Of a DNA stretch of 64,000 nucleotides, positions 49,775 to 58,053 are shown one piece after another (positions within the stretch are counted from its first letter, which is position 1; each line of letters begins with the position of its first letter). The notes beneath the pieces were generated by a model that was given only the letters and a program-made list of their open reading frames with translations, was not told where the DNA came from and ran no database searches. Source of the DNA: G001797105 sp964528155 (GTDB taxonomy: Bacteria; Chloroflexota; Anaerolineae; Anaerolineales; E44-bin32); assembly GCA_964528155.1 (NCBI GenBank), contig CAZGRL010000010.1:1-64000 (forward strand), given 5' to 3'. A program made the position numbers and the translations under genes.

Positions 49775-50172
49775 GGTCGGGGGAGCCTGGTATGGGGGTC
49801 AATTCCCGAAGTGTCGTAGGCTCTGAAGCCGCCTCGTTCAAGCGGGGAGTACGGGCCTAGCAGGGCATCTCTGGGTGACCACGGGCGACTACCAGTTCGC
49901 GTCCCTCTCTCTAGACTGCGAGCAAATAGGCCCGACCCCCTTAGTCCCCCTCCCCCGGACTGATGCGCAGCTTGCCTTCCGCGGATGCCCGCCCGGGGGA
50001 GGGGGATGAGGTTATTTGGGAAGGAGAGGGGGTAGGGGGTGAGGCCGGAGCCCGGATCGGCTAGGGGCGAAGTTGGATGATTGCCACGGCCGACGGGCGT
50101 GCTAGCGAGATTGTGAGAATGACGGAAGGGAAGTCGGGGGCGCGCAATCCCCGATCGATTGGAGGAAAGATC
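49771..50172. other. Intergenic region with GC-rich inverted repeat
   Basis: This 402-bp gap between pcm and the sulfite-oxidase-like gene holds no gene. It contains a C-rich/G-rich inverted repeat (CCCCCTCCCCCGG at 49946-49958 and its complement at 49993-50005) followed by further G-runs (GGAGAGGGGGTAGGGGGTG). Such C/G-run elements are common intergenic clutter in high-GC genomes. The repeat could end the molybdoenzyme transcript from the right. Confidence 0.5.
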
Positions 50173-50817
50173 CTATCCGCGCGTCACGCGCTGCTCTTTC
50201 CACACGTCCGCTTCGTTGTGATAGCCGGCCTGCTCCCAGAACCCGAGACGGTCCCGAGCCATGAACTCCAGGGCCCGCAGCCATTTGCCGCCCTTCCAGA
50301 AATAGGAGGTCTTCAGTTCAGGCCGGCCCGGGATCAAGCCGATCACCCCTCTCAGCGGGTAGCCGTGGTCCGGGGAGATGGGCTGTCGGTCGAGGTATGT
50401 CGCCAGAAGGAAGTTGTCCGCCAGGGCAGTTTCGATCGGGATGTTTACAGTGAACCCATATTCGCAGTGCTGCATGACGAACCTGGCACTTGGTTTCAGA
50501 GTGATCAGTCCCTCATCGACCAGTTGGCGGAGCGAGACGCCCTCCCATGTGGTGTCGGTCTTGCTCCATCGGGTGACGCAATGGATGTCCATCTTGACTT
50601 GCTTGCGCGGGAGCTTCTGGAACTCATCCCACGTCCATCGCTTCTCCTCTTCCACTTCTCCGAAGACACGGAAATCCCACGTCGCCGGATCGAAAGCTGG
50701 AACGGGTCCGTAGTGGAGCACGGGGAATTTGTAGGTCAAGGATTGCCCAGGCGGCAACCTCTTCTCTTCTCGTAAGCGCTCCTCGTCCTGACGTCGCTTG
50801 AGTACGTCCGAAAACAT
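50173..50817 (-). CDS. Sulfite-oxidase-fold molybdopterin enzyme (small, cytosolic)
   Basis: A 214-residue oxidoreductase with the sulfite oxidase molybdopterin fold. MDIHCVTRWSK gives the conserved Cys80 that ligates molybdenum. HYGPVPAFDPATWDFRVFGE and YPLRGVIGLIPGRPE are family segments. There is no signal peptide, so unlike MsrP/YedY it should stay in the cytoplasm. The family's substrates are mostly unknown; sulfite, S-oxides or others are possible. ACAGGAGAG precedes the ATG, and an extended -10 (TGCTATAAT) is placed for a short leader. A stand-alone cytochrome b5-like gene lies about 2.2 kb away. Confidence 0.85.
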   Translation of the reverse strand: MFSDVLKRRQDEERLREEKRLPPGQSLTYKFPVLHYGPVPAFDPATWDFRVFGEVEEEKRWTWDEFQKLPRKQVKMDIHCVTRWSKTDTTWEGVSLRQLVDEGLITLKPSARFVMQHCEYGFTVNIPIETALADNFLLATYLDRQPISPDHGYPLRGVIGLIPGRPELKTSYFWKGGKWLRALEFMARDRLGFWEQAGYHNEADVWKEQRVTRG

Positions 50818-50843
50818 CTTCGACTCTCCTGTATGTCGGGGAG

Positions 50844-50852
50844 ATTATAGCA
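50844..50852 (-). promoter_or_regulatory. Extended -10 promoter of the sulfite-oxidase-like gene
   Basis: On the minus strand TGCTATAAT forms a perfect extended -10 element (TGN plus TATAAT). The predicted start is about 20 nt before the ATG at 50817, just ahead of the AGGAG ribosome site. No good -35 is needed for this promoter type. Confidence 0.5.
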
Positions 50853-50991
50853 AACGGGTCCTTACGGTTCTCTTACACGGACGGATGGGTGAAAGCCGGC
50901 GACATGGCCCGAATCTCCCAATTCCAGGTGGAACTTGGGCGAGGCCTGAAGCGTCTGTGGGATACAGCATCTCACATCGGAGGAACTTATT

Positions 50992-52536
50992 ATGAACCCC
51001 CCGCGCCGCTTCTCCGTGCACCCACTCAGGTTGATATCTCGTTCGGGCACTGCCGGAAAGACTGCCAGGCGGTTGGCTATCGCCACAGCCGGCCTGGGTC
51101 TGCTTGCGCTTGCCTGCGGTTCTCTGCCGGGCGTACAACCTTCGTTGCCGGTGGACACGCCAACCGCCGAAGCAGCCGATTCCGCCGTGGCATTGACGGT
51201 CTACAACAAGGGCACTGCCCTGGTGCAGGATCGTCGACGCTTCGATCTTTCCCAGGGACTGAACCAGATCTCTTTCGCCGACGTGGCCGCCTCGATCGAT
51301 CCGACCAGCGTCCTCATCAAGCCCCTCACCCATCCCGGCCGGACGTCGATCCTTGAGCAGAACTACGAGTTCGATCTTGTGGGCGGCTCTGCACTGCTGG
51401 AGAAGTACCTGGATCAACAGATCCTCGTCGTCACCAAGGACGGCAAGGAGTACCGGGGAAAGCTCTTGAGCGGGCGGGGGGATCTGGTGCTGCAGGAGGG
51501 CGGCGGCAAAGTGACCGTCATCAAGCTTGACAACGTGCAGGAATTCTCATTCCCTGAACTCCCCCAGGGGTTGATCACCAAACCGACCCTTGTCTGGTTG
51601 CTCCGGGCTGCGCAGTCCGGGCCGGAAGATCTCGAGGTCACCTACCTGACCGGAGGCCTGACGTGGCAGTCGGACTACGTGCTGCTCCTGTCAGCCGCCG
51701 AGGATGAGGTCGACCTCGACGGATGGGTGACATTGACCAACACCAGCGGCGCCTCATTCATCGATGCCCAGCTCAAGCTGATCGCCGGAGATCTTCAGAG
51801 GACGTCGGACCCCGCTCTGGCGACGCAAGACCTGTATCTGGAGGGCCGCCCTGCGGCGACCGAAGCTCCGATCGATCAACGCGAGTTCTTCGAATATCAC
51901 CTGTACGAGGTGCCCCGTCCCGTCAGTGTGGGGAACAACGAAACCAAGCAGATTGAGTTCGTCTCCACCGCGGATGTCCCGGCCGAGAAGTTCTTCGTCT
52001 ACGACGGTCTGCAATGCCGGAGTGGATACTGGTACTGCTACGCCTCGAGCTATCCGCAGACGGATCCATCGTACGGGGTGGCTTCCAACCCCAAAGTGAT
52101 GGTGATGGTCGAGTTCGATACAGACGACGTCGAGGCCGATCTGCCGCGAGGCCGGGTGCGCGTTTACCAGGAAGACATTGACGGCGCGGCCCTCCTCATC
52201 GGCGAGGACACGATCGATCACACGCCAAAAGGTGAGAACCTCCGTCTGTACGTAGGGGACGCCTTCGACATTGTCGGAGAGCGCGTGCGAACCGACTTCC
52301 GCCGACCGACAGACAAGCGCATGGAAGAGGAGTACGCGATCACGCTTCGGAATCACAAGGACGAAGCAGTCGAGGTGCGCGTGGTCGAGCACCTCTCGCG
52401 CTGGACCGAGTGGCGGATCTTCAGCTCAAACGCCGATTACACGAAGCTTGACACCTCGACGATCGAGTTCCGTGTGCGGATCCCCGCCAACGGTGAGACC
52501 CAGGTGAGCTACGGCGTGCGCTACACATGGCCATGA
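50992..52536 (+). CDS. DUF4139-type putative lipoprotein
   Basis: A 514-residue protein. A basic N-terminus and hydrophobic stretch end in a lipobox-like LLALACGS (Cys about 42), followed by a short Pro/Thr linker. The body begins VALTVYNKGTALVQDRRRFD and continues through ITFADV-like strands to EVTYLTGGLTWQSDYVLLLS, the hallmark of DUF4139, ending in beta strands (RVRIPANGETQVSYGVRYTW). The family is widespread but uncharacterised. Predicted location is the outer face of the membrane. The next gene overlaps its end by 10 bp. Confidence 0.75.
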   Translation: MNPPRRFSVHPLRLISRSGTAGKTARRLAIATAGLGLLALACGSLPGVQPSLPVDTPTAEAADSAVALTVYNKGTALVQDRRRFDLSQGLNQISFADVAASIDPTSVLIKPLTHPGRTSILEQNYEFDLVGGSALLEKYLDQQILVVTKDGKEYRGKLLSGRGDLVLQEGGGKVTVIKLDNVQEFSFPELPQGLITKPTLVWLLRAAQSGPEDLEVTYLTGGLTWQSDYVLLLSAAEDEVDLDGWVTLTNTSGASFIDAQLKLIAGDLQRTSDPALATQDLYLEGRPAATEAPIDQREFFEYHLYEVPRPVSVGNNETKQIEFVSTADVPAEKFFVYDGLQCRSGYWYCYASSYPQTDPSYGVASNPKVMVMVEFDTDDVEADLPRGRVRVYQEDIDGAALLIGEDTIDHTPKGENLRLYVGDAFDIVGERVRTDFRRPTDKRMEEEYAITLRNHKDEAVEVRVVEHLSRWTEWRIFSSNADYTKLDTSTIEFRVRIPANGETQVSYGVRYTWP

Positions 52537-53006
52537 TCGGTGGAAAGCGAATGAACAGAACCGTTCGAGTGATCCCGTTGATCCTACAGGCCGCCGCAGC
52601 GGCAGCGGCCTGTAGGCCCATTGCGAGCGCCACACCGAAGAGAGCACCTGTTGCGCCATATCGCGGCACGATGAGTCCCGTCTGCACACCGACCGACGCG
52701 CCATCAGTCGAGCTGAGGCTCGAGTCGCCGCTCGGTCCCGAGACGGTGTCCTTCAACCTGTGGCCCCGCACTCAGGTGCGGCCCCCCACGACCGTCCGCT
52801 TCGATTCCGCTCATCCGATCGGCACGGCGACTTACTGCCCCGCCGGCGGCGAATGCGAACTGGCCGAGTGGGGAGAGGTCAGGCTCGGCCTATCCGACGA
52901 TCGGACAGGTGTGACCGGGGAGTGGGCCCTCGGCCTGAGCGGGGGCCGGAGTGCACGCGGGACGTTTGAAGCCGAATGGTTGCCCATCCAGGCGTATTGC
53001 GGTTGA
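52527..53006 (+). CDS. Small putative lipoprotein, unknown function
   Basis: A 159-residue protein. An N-terminal hydrophobic stretch ends in an alanine run and Cys (LQAAAAAAACRP), resembling a lipoprotein signal; the mature part is beta-rich (VELRLESPLGPETVSFNLWP, GEVRLGLSDDRTGVTGEWAL) and has Cys residues suited to disulfides. ATG 52551 (MNRTVRVIP) is an equally good start. It overlaps the DUF4139 gene by 10 bp, so the two may form a surface pair. I do not recognise the family. Confidence 0.5.
   Translation: MAMIGGKRMNRTVRVIPLILQAAAAAAACRPIASATPKRAPVAPYRGTMSPVCTPTDAPSVELRLESPLGPETVSFNLWPRTQVRPPTTVRFDSAHPIGTATYCPAGGECELAEWGEVRLGLSDDRTGVTGEWALGLSGGRSARGTFEAEWLPIQAYCG
52583..52616. repeat. 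Inverted repeat inside a signal-peptide coding segment
   Basis: CCTACAGGCCGC (52583-52594) is perfectly complementary to 52605-52616, with a 10-nt centre. It encodes the alanine run of the small lipoprotein's signal region. It may reflect codon repetition (GCC/GCG/GCA) rather than a functional hairpin. Confidence 0.4.
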
Positions 53007-53025
53007 TTGAGACGGAGGGCGTACT

Positions 53026-53331
53026 TCAGTCGATCAAGCGGCCGACCCTGCGCACGCACGGACGCTGGAACACTTCCAACTCGTGCGGCGCCTCGGCGAT
53101 TTCCGTGGTGAGATCCTGCCCGGCGAAATATAGTTGCTCATGGAAGCCCGTGCGCCACTTCGGACAGTCGGTCACGTCGTACACCGTCCCGTCATAAGCC
53201 ACCAGGCATGGCGCGCCTCGTTCTCCGGTGCCTCGCGTCAGTTCCCGACGGGTCACAGGCCGGTCACCGATCACTTCTTTGCCTGACCACGCTGGACAGA
53301 CGGTCGACACGAGCGAGCGCCGATAGGGCAT
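53026..53331 (-). CDS. Stand-alone cytochrome b5-like heme-binding domain protein
   Basis: A 101-residue protein. After about 25 residues it has the b5 order: VTRRELTRGTGERGAPCLVA, YDGTVYDVTDCPKWRTGFHE, then FAGQDLTTEIAEAPHELEVF. His64 and His83 occupy the places of the two heme ligands, although the classic HPGG is replaced by FHEQ. Such proteins in prokaryotes are thought to carry one electron. A GTG at 53274 would give a shorter, more typical protein. It is convergent with the small lipoprotein gene and lies 2.2 kb from the sulfite-oxidase-like enzyme, a possible partner. Confidence 0.68.
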   Translation of the reverse strand: MPYRRSLVSTVCPAWSGKEVIGDRPVTRRELTRGTGERGAPCLVAYDGTVYDVTDCPKWRTGFHEQLYFAGQDLTTEIAEAPHELEVFQRPCVRRVGRLID

Positions 53332-53376
53332 CGGGCTGGAAGATCTGATCTGCAGGTGGACGCTCGAGAGACTCCA

Positions 53377-55119
53377 TCAATGGCAGATCAAGACCGGGAA
53401 GTGCGCGCCTCGCAGCACTTCATCCACCGTACTCCCCAAAGTGACCTCGAGAACGGGCGGAGCCGAGTATGCCCCGATCAGAATCAGGTCACAGTCCTGC
53501 TGCTCGGCAACCTCCAGGATCGTCGGCGCAACCTTACCCCGCCTTTTCACGTAGGTAGCCTGTACCCCGTGCGATACGAGGTAGCGCTGGGCGACTTCCA
53601 TCTCGGATCCGCCGACGCGGGTTTTCTCCTGGACCATGAGGAGCGTCAACTCAAGCTTCCAACGCGCAGTCAGGTACGTCGCCAGATAGAGCGCTTCGCG
53701 CGCCCTCGGGCTGGCGTCATAGGCGAGGAGAATGTGCTTGGGCGCCGTCGGTCCGTGGGGGACAGCCAGGATCGGCGGACCGCAACGTTGGATGAGCGTT
53801 CGCGCGCCCGAACTCAGCCTGCCGATTGGTTGGTTTGCCGGTGGATGGGCCAGGTCGATCACGACCAGATCGGCCAGGCTGGCCCTGGAACAGATCGTTT
53901 CCGCGATTCTTCCGACCTCGACAGCGAACCTGGACTGGACGCCGGCCTCCTGGCAGCGACGGTCGAACTCAGTCTTGAGTTCAGCAACCGCGTCATCATC
54001 GAGTTGGTCGGCGGCCGGCAGCACGCGCAGACCGAGCACCCTCCCTGACTCCCGCCGAGCAATCTCGATCGCCTGGGTAAGCGCGGTCCATTCCCGATCA
54101 TCAGGGCTTACCGGGGCTAGGATGTCGACGAAGACTCGATCATCCGGTCGCGGCTCCAACCTGCGCCTGCGCCAGTCACCCGGCGGTGGCCCGGCCTCGA
54201 ACTCGTCCTGGGTCATCGCGGCAAAAAGCTTGCCCCCGAGACTTGATGATCCGGCCTTCGATTGACGCGTCACCAGATCGGCGGCGGCGGTTTCTAACTC
54301 GACCTCCCAACCCAGCTCGGCTTCCAGCGCGGCTCGGTGCTCCAAGATCCACAGATACAGATCGGCTTCCGTTCGATCGGGAAAGTCGCGCAAGATTCCT
54401 TGCTGACGGATCATACGGATGACCGGCATGTAGACCGTGTCATACCAGTGACTCGCCGCGTCCTCGAGTAAGATTTCCTTCCCCTCTTCCAACCCCATGA
54501 AGTATCGGTGAACCCGGATATGCTCCTCCATGACGTCATAGCCACCGGGCGCGGTCAAGGTTAGATCGGAGTCCTTTCGGGTCAAGTCGAGATGGGTGCA
54601 TTCGAGGAATTCGGCGTAGTGGGCCTTGAGGATGATATCGGAGAGGTCCGTCCCGGGTTCGAGCGGGACTTTGCTGATCACGGGCGTGACGTACGCCTGG
54701 ACATGGGTCGCGCCCAACTGGCGAGCCACCGACACTCGATGATGCCCATCGCGGACGAAATAGGCATCGCCCAGCTGGTAGAGCTCAATAGGCGGCAACC
54801 CCTTTTGACCATCCACGGCGACGTACACGCGGGCCCAGCGATCCCCGTCGCTGTCGTGTTTGGGCAGGAAACTTCGGGTGAAATCCTGATAACGTCCCAC
54901 GCTACCGACGATGGCGTCGATTCGCACGTCTTTCAGTTCCTGGACGGAGGCCTCTCGCGCCCCGAGTTTCCGACGGACTTCGTCATACGACAGCAAATCC
55001 ACCGACCGCCCGGTGAGACGGGCCAGGATCGCTTCAAGAGCGGCCTGTTGACGGGCGCGCTGGAAGTCGCGAACGGCTGAACCGTAATCGGGAGAAGACG
55101 ACTCGGACATGGCCGCCAA
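53377..55119 (-). CDS. ParB/Srx-fold domain fused to two universal stress protein domains
   Basis: A 580-residue soluble fusion. The N-terminal part has IVGSVGRYQDFTRSFLP, KGLPPIELYQLGDAYFV and DGHHRVSVAR (124-133), the ParB/sulfiredoxin nucleotide-binding motif. A helical region follows (about 170-310). Two UspA domains complete it: about 330-455 (VFVDILAPVSPDDREW start) and about 460-580 (HILLAYDASPRAREALYLAT start, GSTVDEVLRGAHFPVLI end). No helix-turn-helix for DNA binding is evident, so it is not a chromosome-partition ParB. The likely role is nucleotide sensing in stress. ATG 55110 is an alternative start. It stands next to a phosphoribosyltransferase gene on the same strand. Confidence 0.75.
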   Translation of the reverse strand: MAAMSESSSPDYGSAVRDFQRARQQAALEAILARLTGRSVDLLSYDEVRRKLGAREASVQELKDVRIDAIVGSVGRYQDFTRSFLPKHDSDGDRWARVYVAVDGQKGLPPIELYQLGDAYFVRDGHHRVSVARQLGATHVQAYVTPVISKVPLEPGTDLSDIILKAHYAEFLECTHLDLTRKDSDLTLTAPGGYDVMEEHIRVHRYFMGLEEGKEILLEDAASHWYDTVYMPVIRMIRQQGILRDFPDRTEADLYLWILEHRAALEAELGWEVELETAAADLVTRQSKAGSSSLGGKLFAAMTQDEFEAGPPPGDWRRRRLEPRPDDRVFVDILAPVSPDDREWTALTQAIEIARRESGRVLGLRVLPAADQLDDDAVAELKTEFDRRCQEAGVQSRFAVEVGRIAETICSRASLADLVVIDLAHPPANQPIGRLSSGARTLIQRCGPPILAVPHGPTAPKHILLAYDASPRAREALYLATYLTARWKLELTLLMVQEKTRVGGSEMEVAQRYLVSHGVQATYVKRRGKVAPTILEVAEQQDCDLILIGAYSAPPVLEVTLGSTVDEVLRGAHFPVLICH

Positions 55120-55246
55120 GTTATATCACGTCAGGGGAAACGACGCGGAATTTCGGGCAGCAGGTGCGCAAAGACAGGCATCGCCCGGGCCCTGGGCCGA
55201 TGATCCGTCGGGCAAACCCGCTCGCCTGACGGCCGCGCCGTCGCGT

Positions 55247-55804
55247 TCAGGCGTCCTTGAAGAGGGGCAGATGCCCCAATGCCAGAATATCCCGCCAGGC
55301 ATCAGGGTCGCCCTCGGTGAAGACCGCCCCGGATTTGACAACCTCGGCCCCGGCCATCTGCATCAGCTTCTGCATGCCTTTCAAGGTCGAGCCGGTGCTG
55401 ATGACATCATCGATGAGGACGACGCGCTTGCCCTCGACCAGCGCACGATCCTTTTCGTCCAGATACAGCGTCTGCGGTTCCCCGGTGGTGATGGAGACCG
55501 TCTGGGCCTGAAGCGCCTGCCCCATATAGATCTTGTACACTTTGCGCAGGATGATGTATGACTTGCCGGTGGCCCGCCCGAGCGCGTGTGCCAAGGGGAT
55601 GCTCTTGGCCTCGGCCGTGACCAGGACGTCGTAGTCAAGACTCTGCAACTTGTCGGCCAGAGCCCTGGCGCAGGCCTCGACCAACTCGGTGTCACCCAGA
55701 ATGTTCAGGACGGCGATCCGCAAGCCGGGAGCAACCTCAAACAGAGGCAGGCGGCGTTTCACCCCGGCAATCTCCACCGCATATGTATCTCGCTCTGGCA
55801 GCAT
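55247..55804 (-). CDS. Purine-type phosphoribosyltransferase (adenine/xanthine PRT-like)
   Basis: A roughly 185-residue type I phosphoribosyltransferase. The PRPP-binding motif is VVLIDDVISTGSTLKGM, with the flexible-loop and base-side segments at YDVLVTAEAKSIPLAHALGR. It converts a purine base and PRPP into the nucleotide. The start at 55804 has GGAGAGGAG upstream. Sequence alone does not separate adenine from xanthine or regulatory PurR-like members, but no DNA-binding domain is present. Confidence 0.8.
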   Translation of the reverse strand: MLPERDTYAVEIAGVKRRLPLFEVAPGLRIAVLNILGDTELVEACARALADKLQSLDYDVLVTAEAKSIPLAHALGRATGKSYIILRKVYKIYMGQALQAQTVSITTGEPQTLYLDEKDRALVEGKRVVLIDDVISTGSTLKGMQKLMQMAGAEVVKSGAVFTEGDPDAWRDILALGHLPLFKDA

Positions 55805-55891
55805 CCCGGCGCTCCTCTCCGACCTTGACCGGCGTTGCAAAGCTGGTATCCTTGGTTCGATCCCTATCGAATTAATTCAACGGAGGTAGAA

Positions 55892-56272
55892 CTGGAGCCA
55901 TCCCATCCGGAAGCGATCTTGCTACAAGGGTTGAAAGCCCTGGCCGACGAAACCCGACTGAACATCCTGGCCCTGCTCTCGCAGGCGCCCCACACTGGAG
56001 AGCAAATGGCCGCGTTGCTCGACCTCAGGGCTTCAACGATCTCGCACCATCTGGCGCGGCTGAGGCAGGCCGGATTGGTTCGCGCCGAAGCCGAAAGCTA
56101 TTATAGCGTATACCGCTGTGAGGCGGGCTCGCTTGACGCAATCGCACACCAACTCACTTCAGTTGAAGCACTCAGGCGAATAGCGGACTCGCTCTACGAA
56201 GATGCGCACGCGCGGCTGCAGCGGAAAGACTCTCGCCGTCGGGACCGCAAACCGCGGACGAGCCGGGGCTAG
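55892..56272 (+). CDS. ArsR-like winged-helix regulator
   Basis: A roughly 126-residue regulator. LKALADETRLNILALLSQ, GEQMAALLDLRASTISHHLA and RLRQAGLVRAEAESYYSVY give the ArsR fold with the recognition helix. No ATG lies near the natural N-terminus. A strong GGAGGT (55882-55887) is 5 nt before CTG 55892, making CTG the best start; the frame is open from an ATG at 55835 without a ribosome site. It is divergent from the phosphoribosyltransferase gene and ends tail-to-tail with a methyltransferase gene. The C-terminus is very basic (RKDSRRRDRKPRTSRG). Confidence 0.75.
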   Translation: MEPSHPEAILLQGLKALADETRLNILALLSQAPHTGEQMAALLDLRASTISHHLARLRQAGLVRAEAESYYSVYRCEAGSLDAIAHQLTSVEALRRIADSLYEDAHARLQRKDSRRRDRKPRTSRG

Positions 56273-57168
56273 CGTTCGAGGCGGAAGTCGTAAATCCCCT
56301 CTTTCAGCGGCCATCGCCGGCCGCAATCACCACACGTCACGCCGCGCGGCCCTTCGCGCACGCTCAACGATCGACACGCGGCGCAGCGCCAGATGCTGGC
56401 GGCCAACGGCTGGCGGCGGACCCCCAGGGCTGCGGCGCGCAGGAACACGCTCGGGCTGAGTTGAGCCAACCCCCCGGTGGACTGCGCCAGGGTCTCCAAT
56501 GCATTGATCAGCCACGCGGGGATCCAGCGTTTGAGTACGGGCAGCCGGAAATATGAGACGGCCAGCTGCCGGCCGATGCGGAAGTCCGCCATCGTCAGCC
56601 AGCGCCGAATCGCCCGTGGGTGGAAATTGAAATTCAGCTCGGCGAACTCGATCATCTCCAAATCAAACGGACTCCATGTCTGCCGGCCGATGGCTCGGCG
56701 CAAGATGGCCTTGAGATTCTGCTTGTTGGCAAACTCGAGGATGAAGACTGCCTCGGGCGCCAGGGTCTGACGGATCGCCGCCAGCGCCGCCGCCGGGTCG
56801 GCCATGTGATGCAGAGTCCGGATCATGGTCGCCGTGTCGAACACCTCCGGCGCGAACGGCAGTTGGTAGACATCCGCCGCAACGTATCGATACTTCGAGT
56901 CGGAGCCGAGCCGCGTTCGGGCTTGCTCGAGTTGCGTCCGCGAATAATCCAGCAAGACGATCTCGCCGAAGCCACGATAGCGCGGCGTGTTACGCCCGGC
57001 GCCGGTGCCGACCTCAAGCAGGCGCTCTCCACCTTCGGGGAGAAGGCGACGCAGGGCGACTGCTTCCGCCCTGTCCTCGTAGGCGCGATCTTCCGCCTCC
57101 CAGAAACGCGCCTGGTAGTCAGAGCCTTCGTAGTCACAGATTGGAATGGGACGACCATTCGTCGTCAT
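56269..57168 (-). CDS. Class I SAM-dependent methyltransferase with C-terminal zinc ribbon
   Basis: A 299-residue protein. LLEVGTGAGRNTPRY is the SAM loop (motif I), YVAADVYQLPFAPEVFDTAT and IRTLHHMADPAAALAAI the following motifs of the ubiquinone/C-methylase type. The C-terminal 45 residues form a zinc ribbon (CAAC...CGDC, with RWPLKEGIYDF resembling Trm112/Kti-type small domains). The substrate is unknown. Its stop shares a CTAG palindrome with the ArsR-like gene on the other strand. Confidence 0.75.
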   Translation of the reverse strand: MTTNGRPIPICDYEGSDYQARFWEAEDRAYEDRAEAVALRRLLPEGGERLLEVGTGAGRNTPRYRGFGEIVLLDYSRTQLEQARTRLGSDSKYRYVAADVYQLPFAPEVFDTATMIRTLHHMADPAAALAAIRQTLAPEAVFILEFANKQNLKAILRRAIGRQTWSPFDLEMIEFAELNFNFHPRAIRRWLTMADFRIGRQLAVSYFRLPVLKRWIPAWLINALETLAQSTGGLAQLSPSVFLRAAALGVRRQPLAASIWRCAACRSLSVREGPRGVTCGDCGRRWPLKEGIYDFRLER

Positions 57169-57300
57169 CGAATACCCGGATCCCCGCCTCGGCTCACCTT
57201 CTCCACGGATTGTACCTTCGAAGCTGCCCGCGACCCATTGAGCTCGCGTTGGATGTCATGACGCTCCGCTGCGTGTGTGTTCGAGGGGTTGCGCTGTCGG

Positions 57301-58047
57301 CTACTCTTCGAAGCGCGAATCGTCGATCATCCGGCGGAGCGAATCCTCATCCTCAGACGGGGCAGGGATCCTTGCCGTCTGATCAGTCAGGCGCGCTTCG
57401 GCTTCCGACAGCTGCTGTGGGCTCGCTCTCGACGCCATCATCCACTTGCCGCAATGTGGGCATCGCTCAAGCCGCGTCCCAAATAACCTGAGGGTGACGA
57501 TGTGCCGGCTGAAGGGCAGACCGCAACGCCGGCAGACGGCGCCGCCGGCCAGCCCGTACTCCCCGATGCCTCTTCCCCGCCGCACCCCGCCCCCCAGGAG
57601 CGGCCCGACAATCGCCAGGATGCTCACGACGAGCACGATCCCCAGAACCGGCATGACAATCTGCAGAGTGGAGTTGCGCGCCGCATCCGGACTGACGAAC
57701 TCCACGGCTAGAACATTGCTCTCCAGAGTCTCCCCAGAGGCGGAAGTGGCGACTGCTGACAGATCGTGCCGCCCCAGGTCGTAGGCTCCCGTGTCGAATG
57801 TGATCCTGAAGGGTGAAGTCGTGGCATCCCCGATCGGCACACCGTCGATCAGAAACGTCACCTGGCGCAAATCAACCGGGCCGGAAGCAGTCAGACGGAA
57901 CCTTCCCTGTATTCGGCCTCCCAGGCTGAAGCCGTTGAGTTTGGCTAGCCTGAGCTCCACCCCTGCTACCGGTGTTTGCGCCTCTGCCTTGAGGGCGGGA
58001 ACACTCAGCGCCAGTGCAATCAGCAAGAAGCCAAAGCTTCGACGCAA
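57301..58047 (-). CDS. Membrane protein with Ig-like domain, one span and zinc ribbon, unknown function
   Basis: A 248-residue protein. Signal peptide (FGFLLIALALSVPALKAEA), then a beta-sandwich like bacterial Ig domains (VTFLIDGVPIGDATTSPFRI, DTGAYDLGRHDLSAVATSAS), a single membrane span (STLQIVMPVLGIVLVVSILA), then a cytosolic zinc-ribbon-like module (CRRCG and CPHCG pairs). The layout suggests a cell-surface sensor or anchor. It follows the ABC-2 permease gene by 6 bp on the same strand, so it may be an accessory of that exporter. Confidence 0.6.
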   Translation of the reverse strand: MRRSFGFLLIALALSVPALKAEAQTPVAGVELRLAKLNGFSLGGRIQGRFRLTASGPVDLRQVTFLIDGVPIGDATTSPFRITFDTGAYDLGRHDLSAVATSASGETLESNVLAVEFVSPDAARNSTLQIVMPVLGIVLVVSILAIVGPLLGGGVRRGRGIGEYGLAGGAVCRRCGLPFSRHIVTLRLFGTRLERCPHCGKWMMASRASPQQLSEAEARLTDQTARIPAPSEDEDSLRRMIDDSRFEE

Positions 58048-58053
58048 GGTTGG

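Noticed and set aside
49946..50045. CRISPR-like or G-quadruplex array from repeated C/G runs
   Set aside because: There are no equal-length repeats with unique spacers; it is one inverted repeat plus irregular G runs.
53377..55119. Chromosomal ParB partition protein acting on the parS sites
   Set aside because: It has the ParB/Srx nucleotide box but no helix-turn-helix for parS, and two UspA domains instead of a ParB C-terminus.
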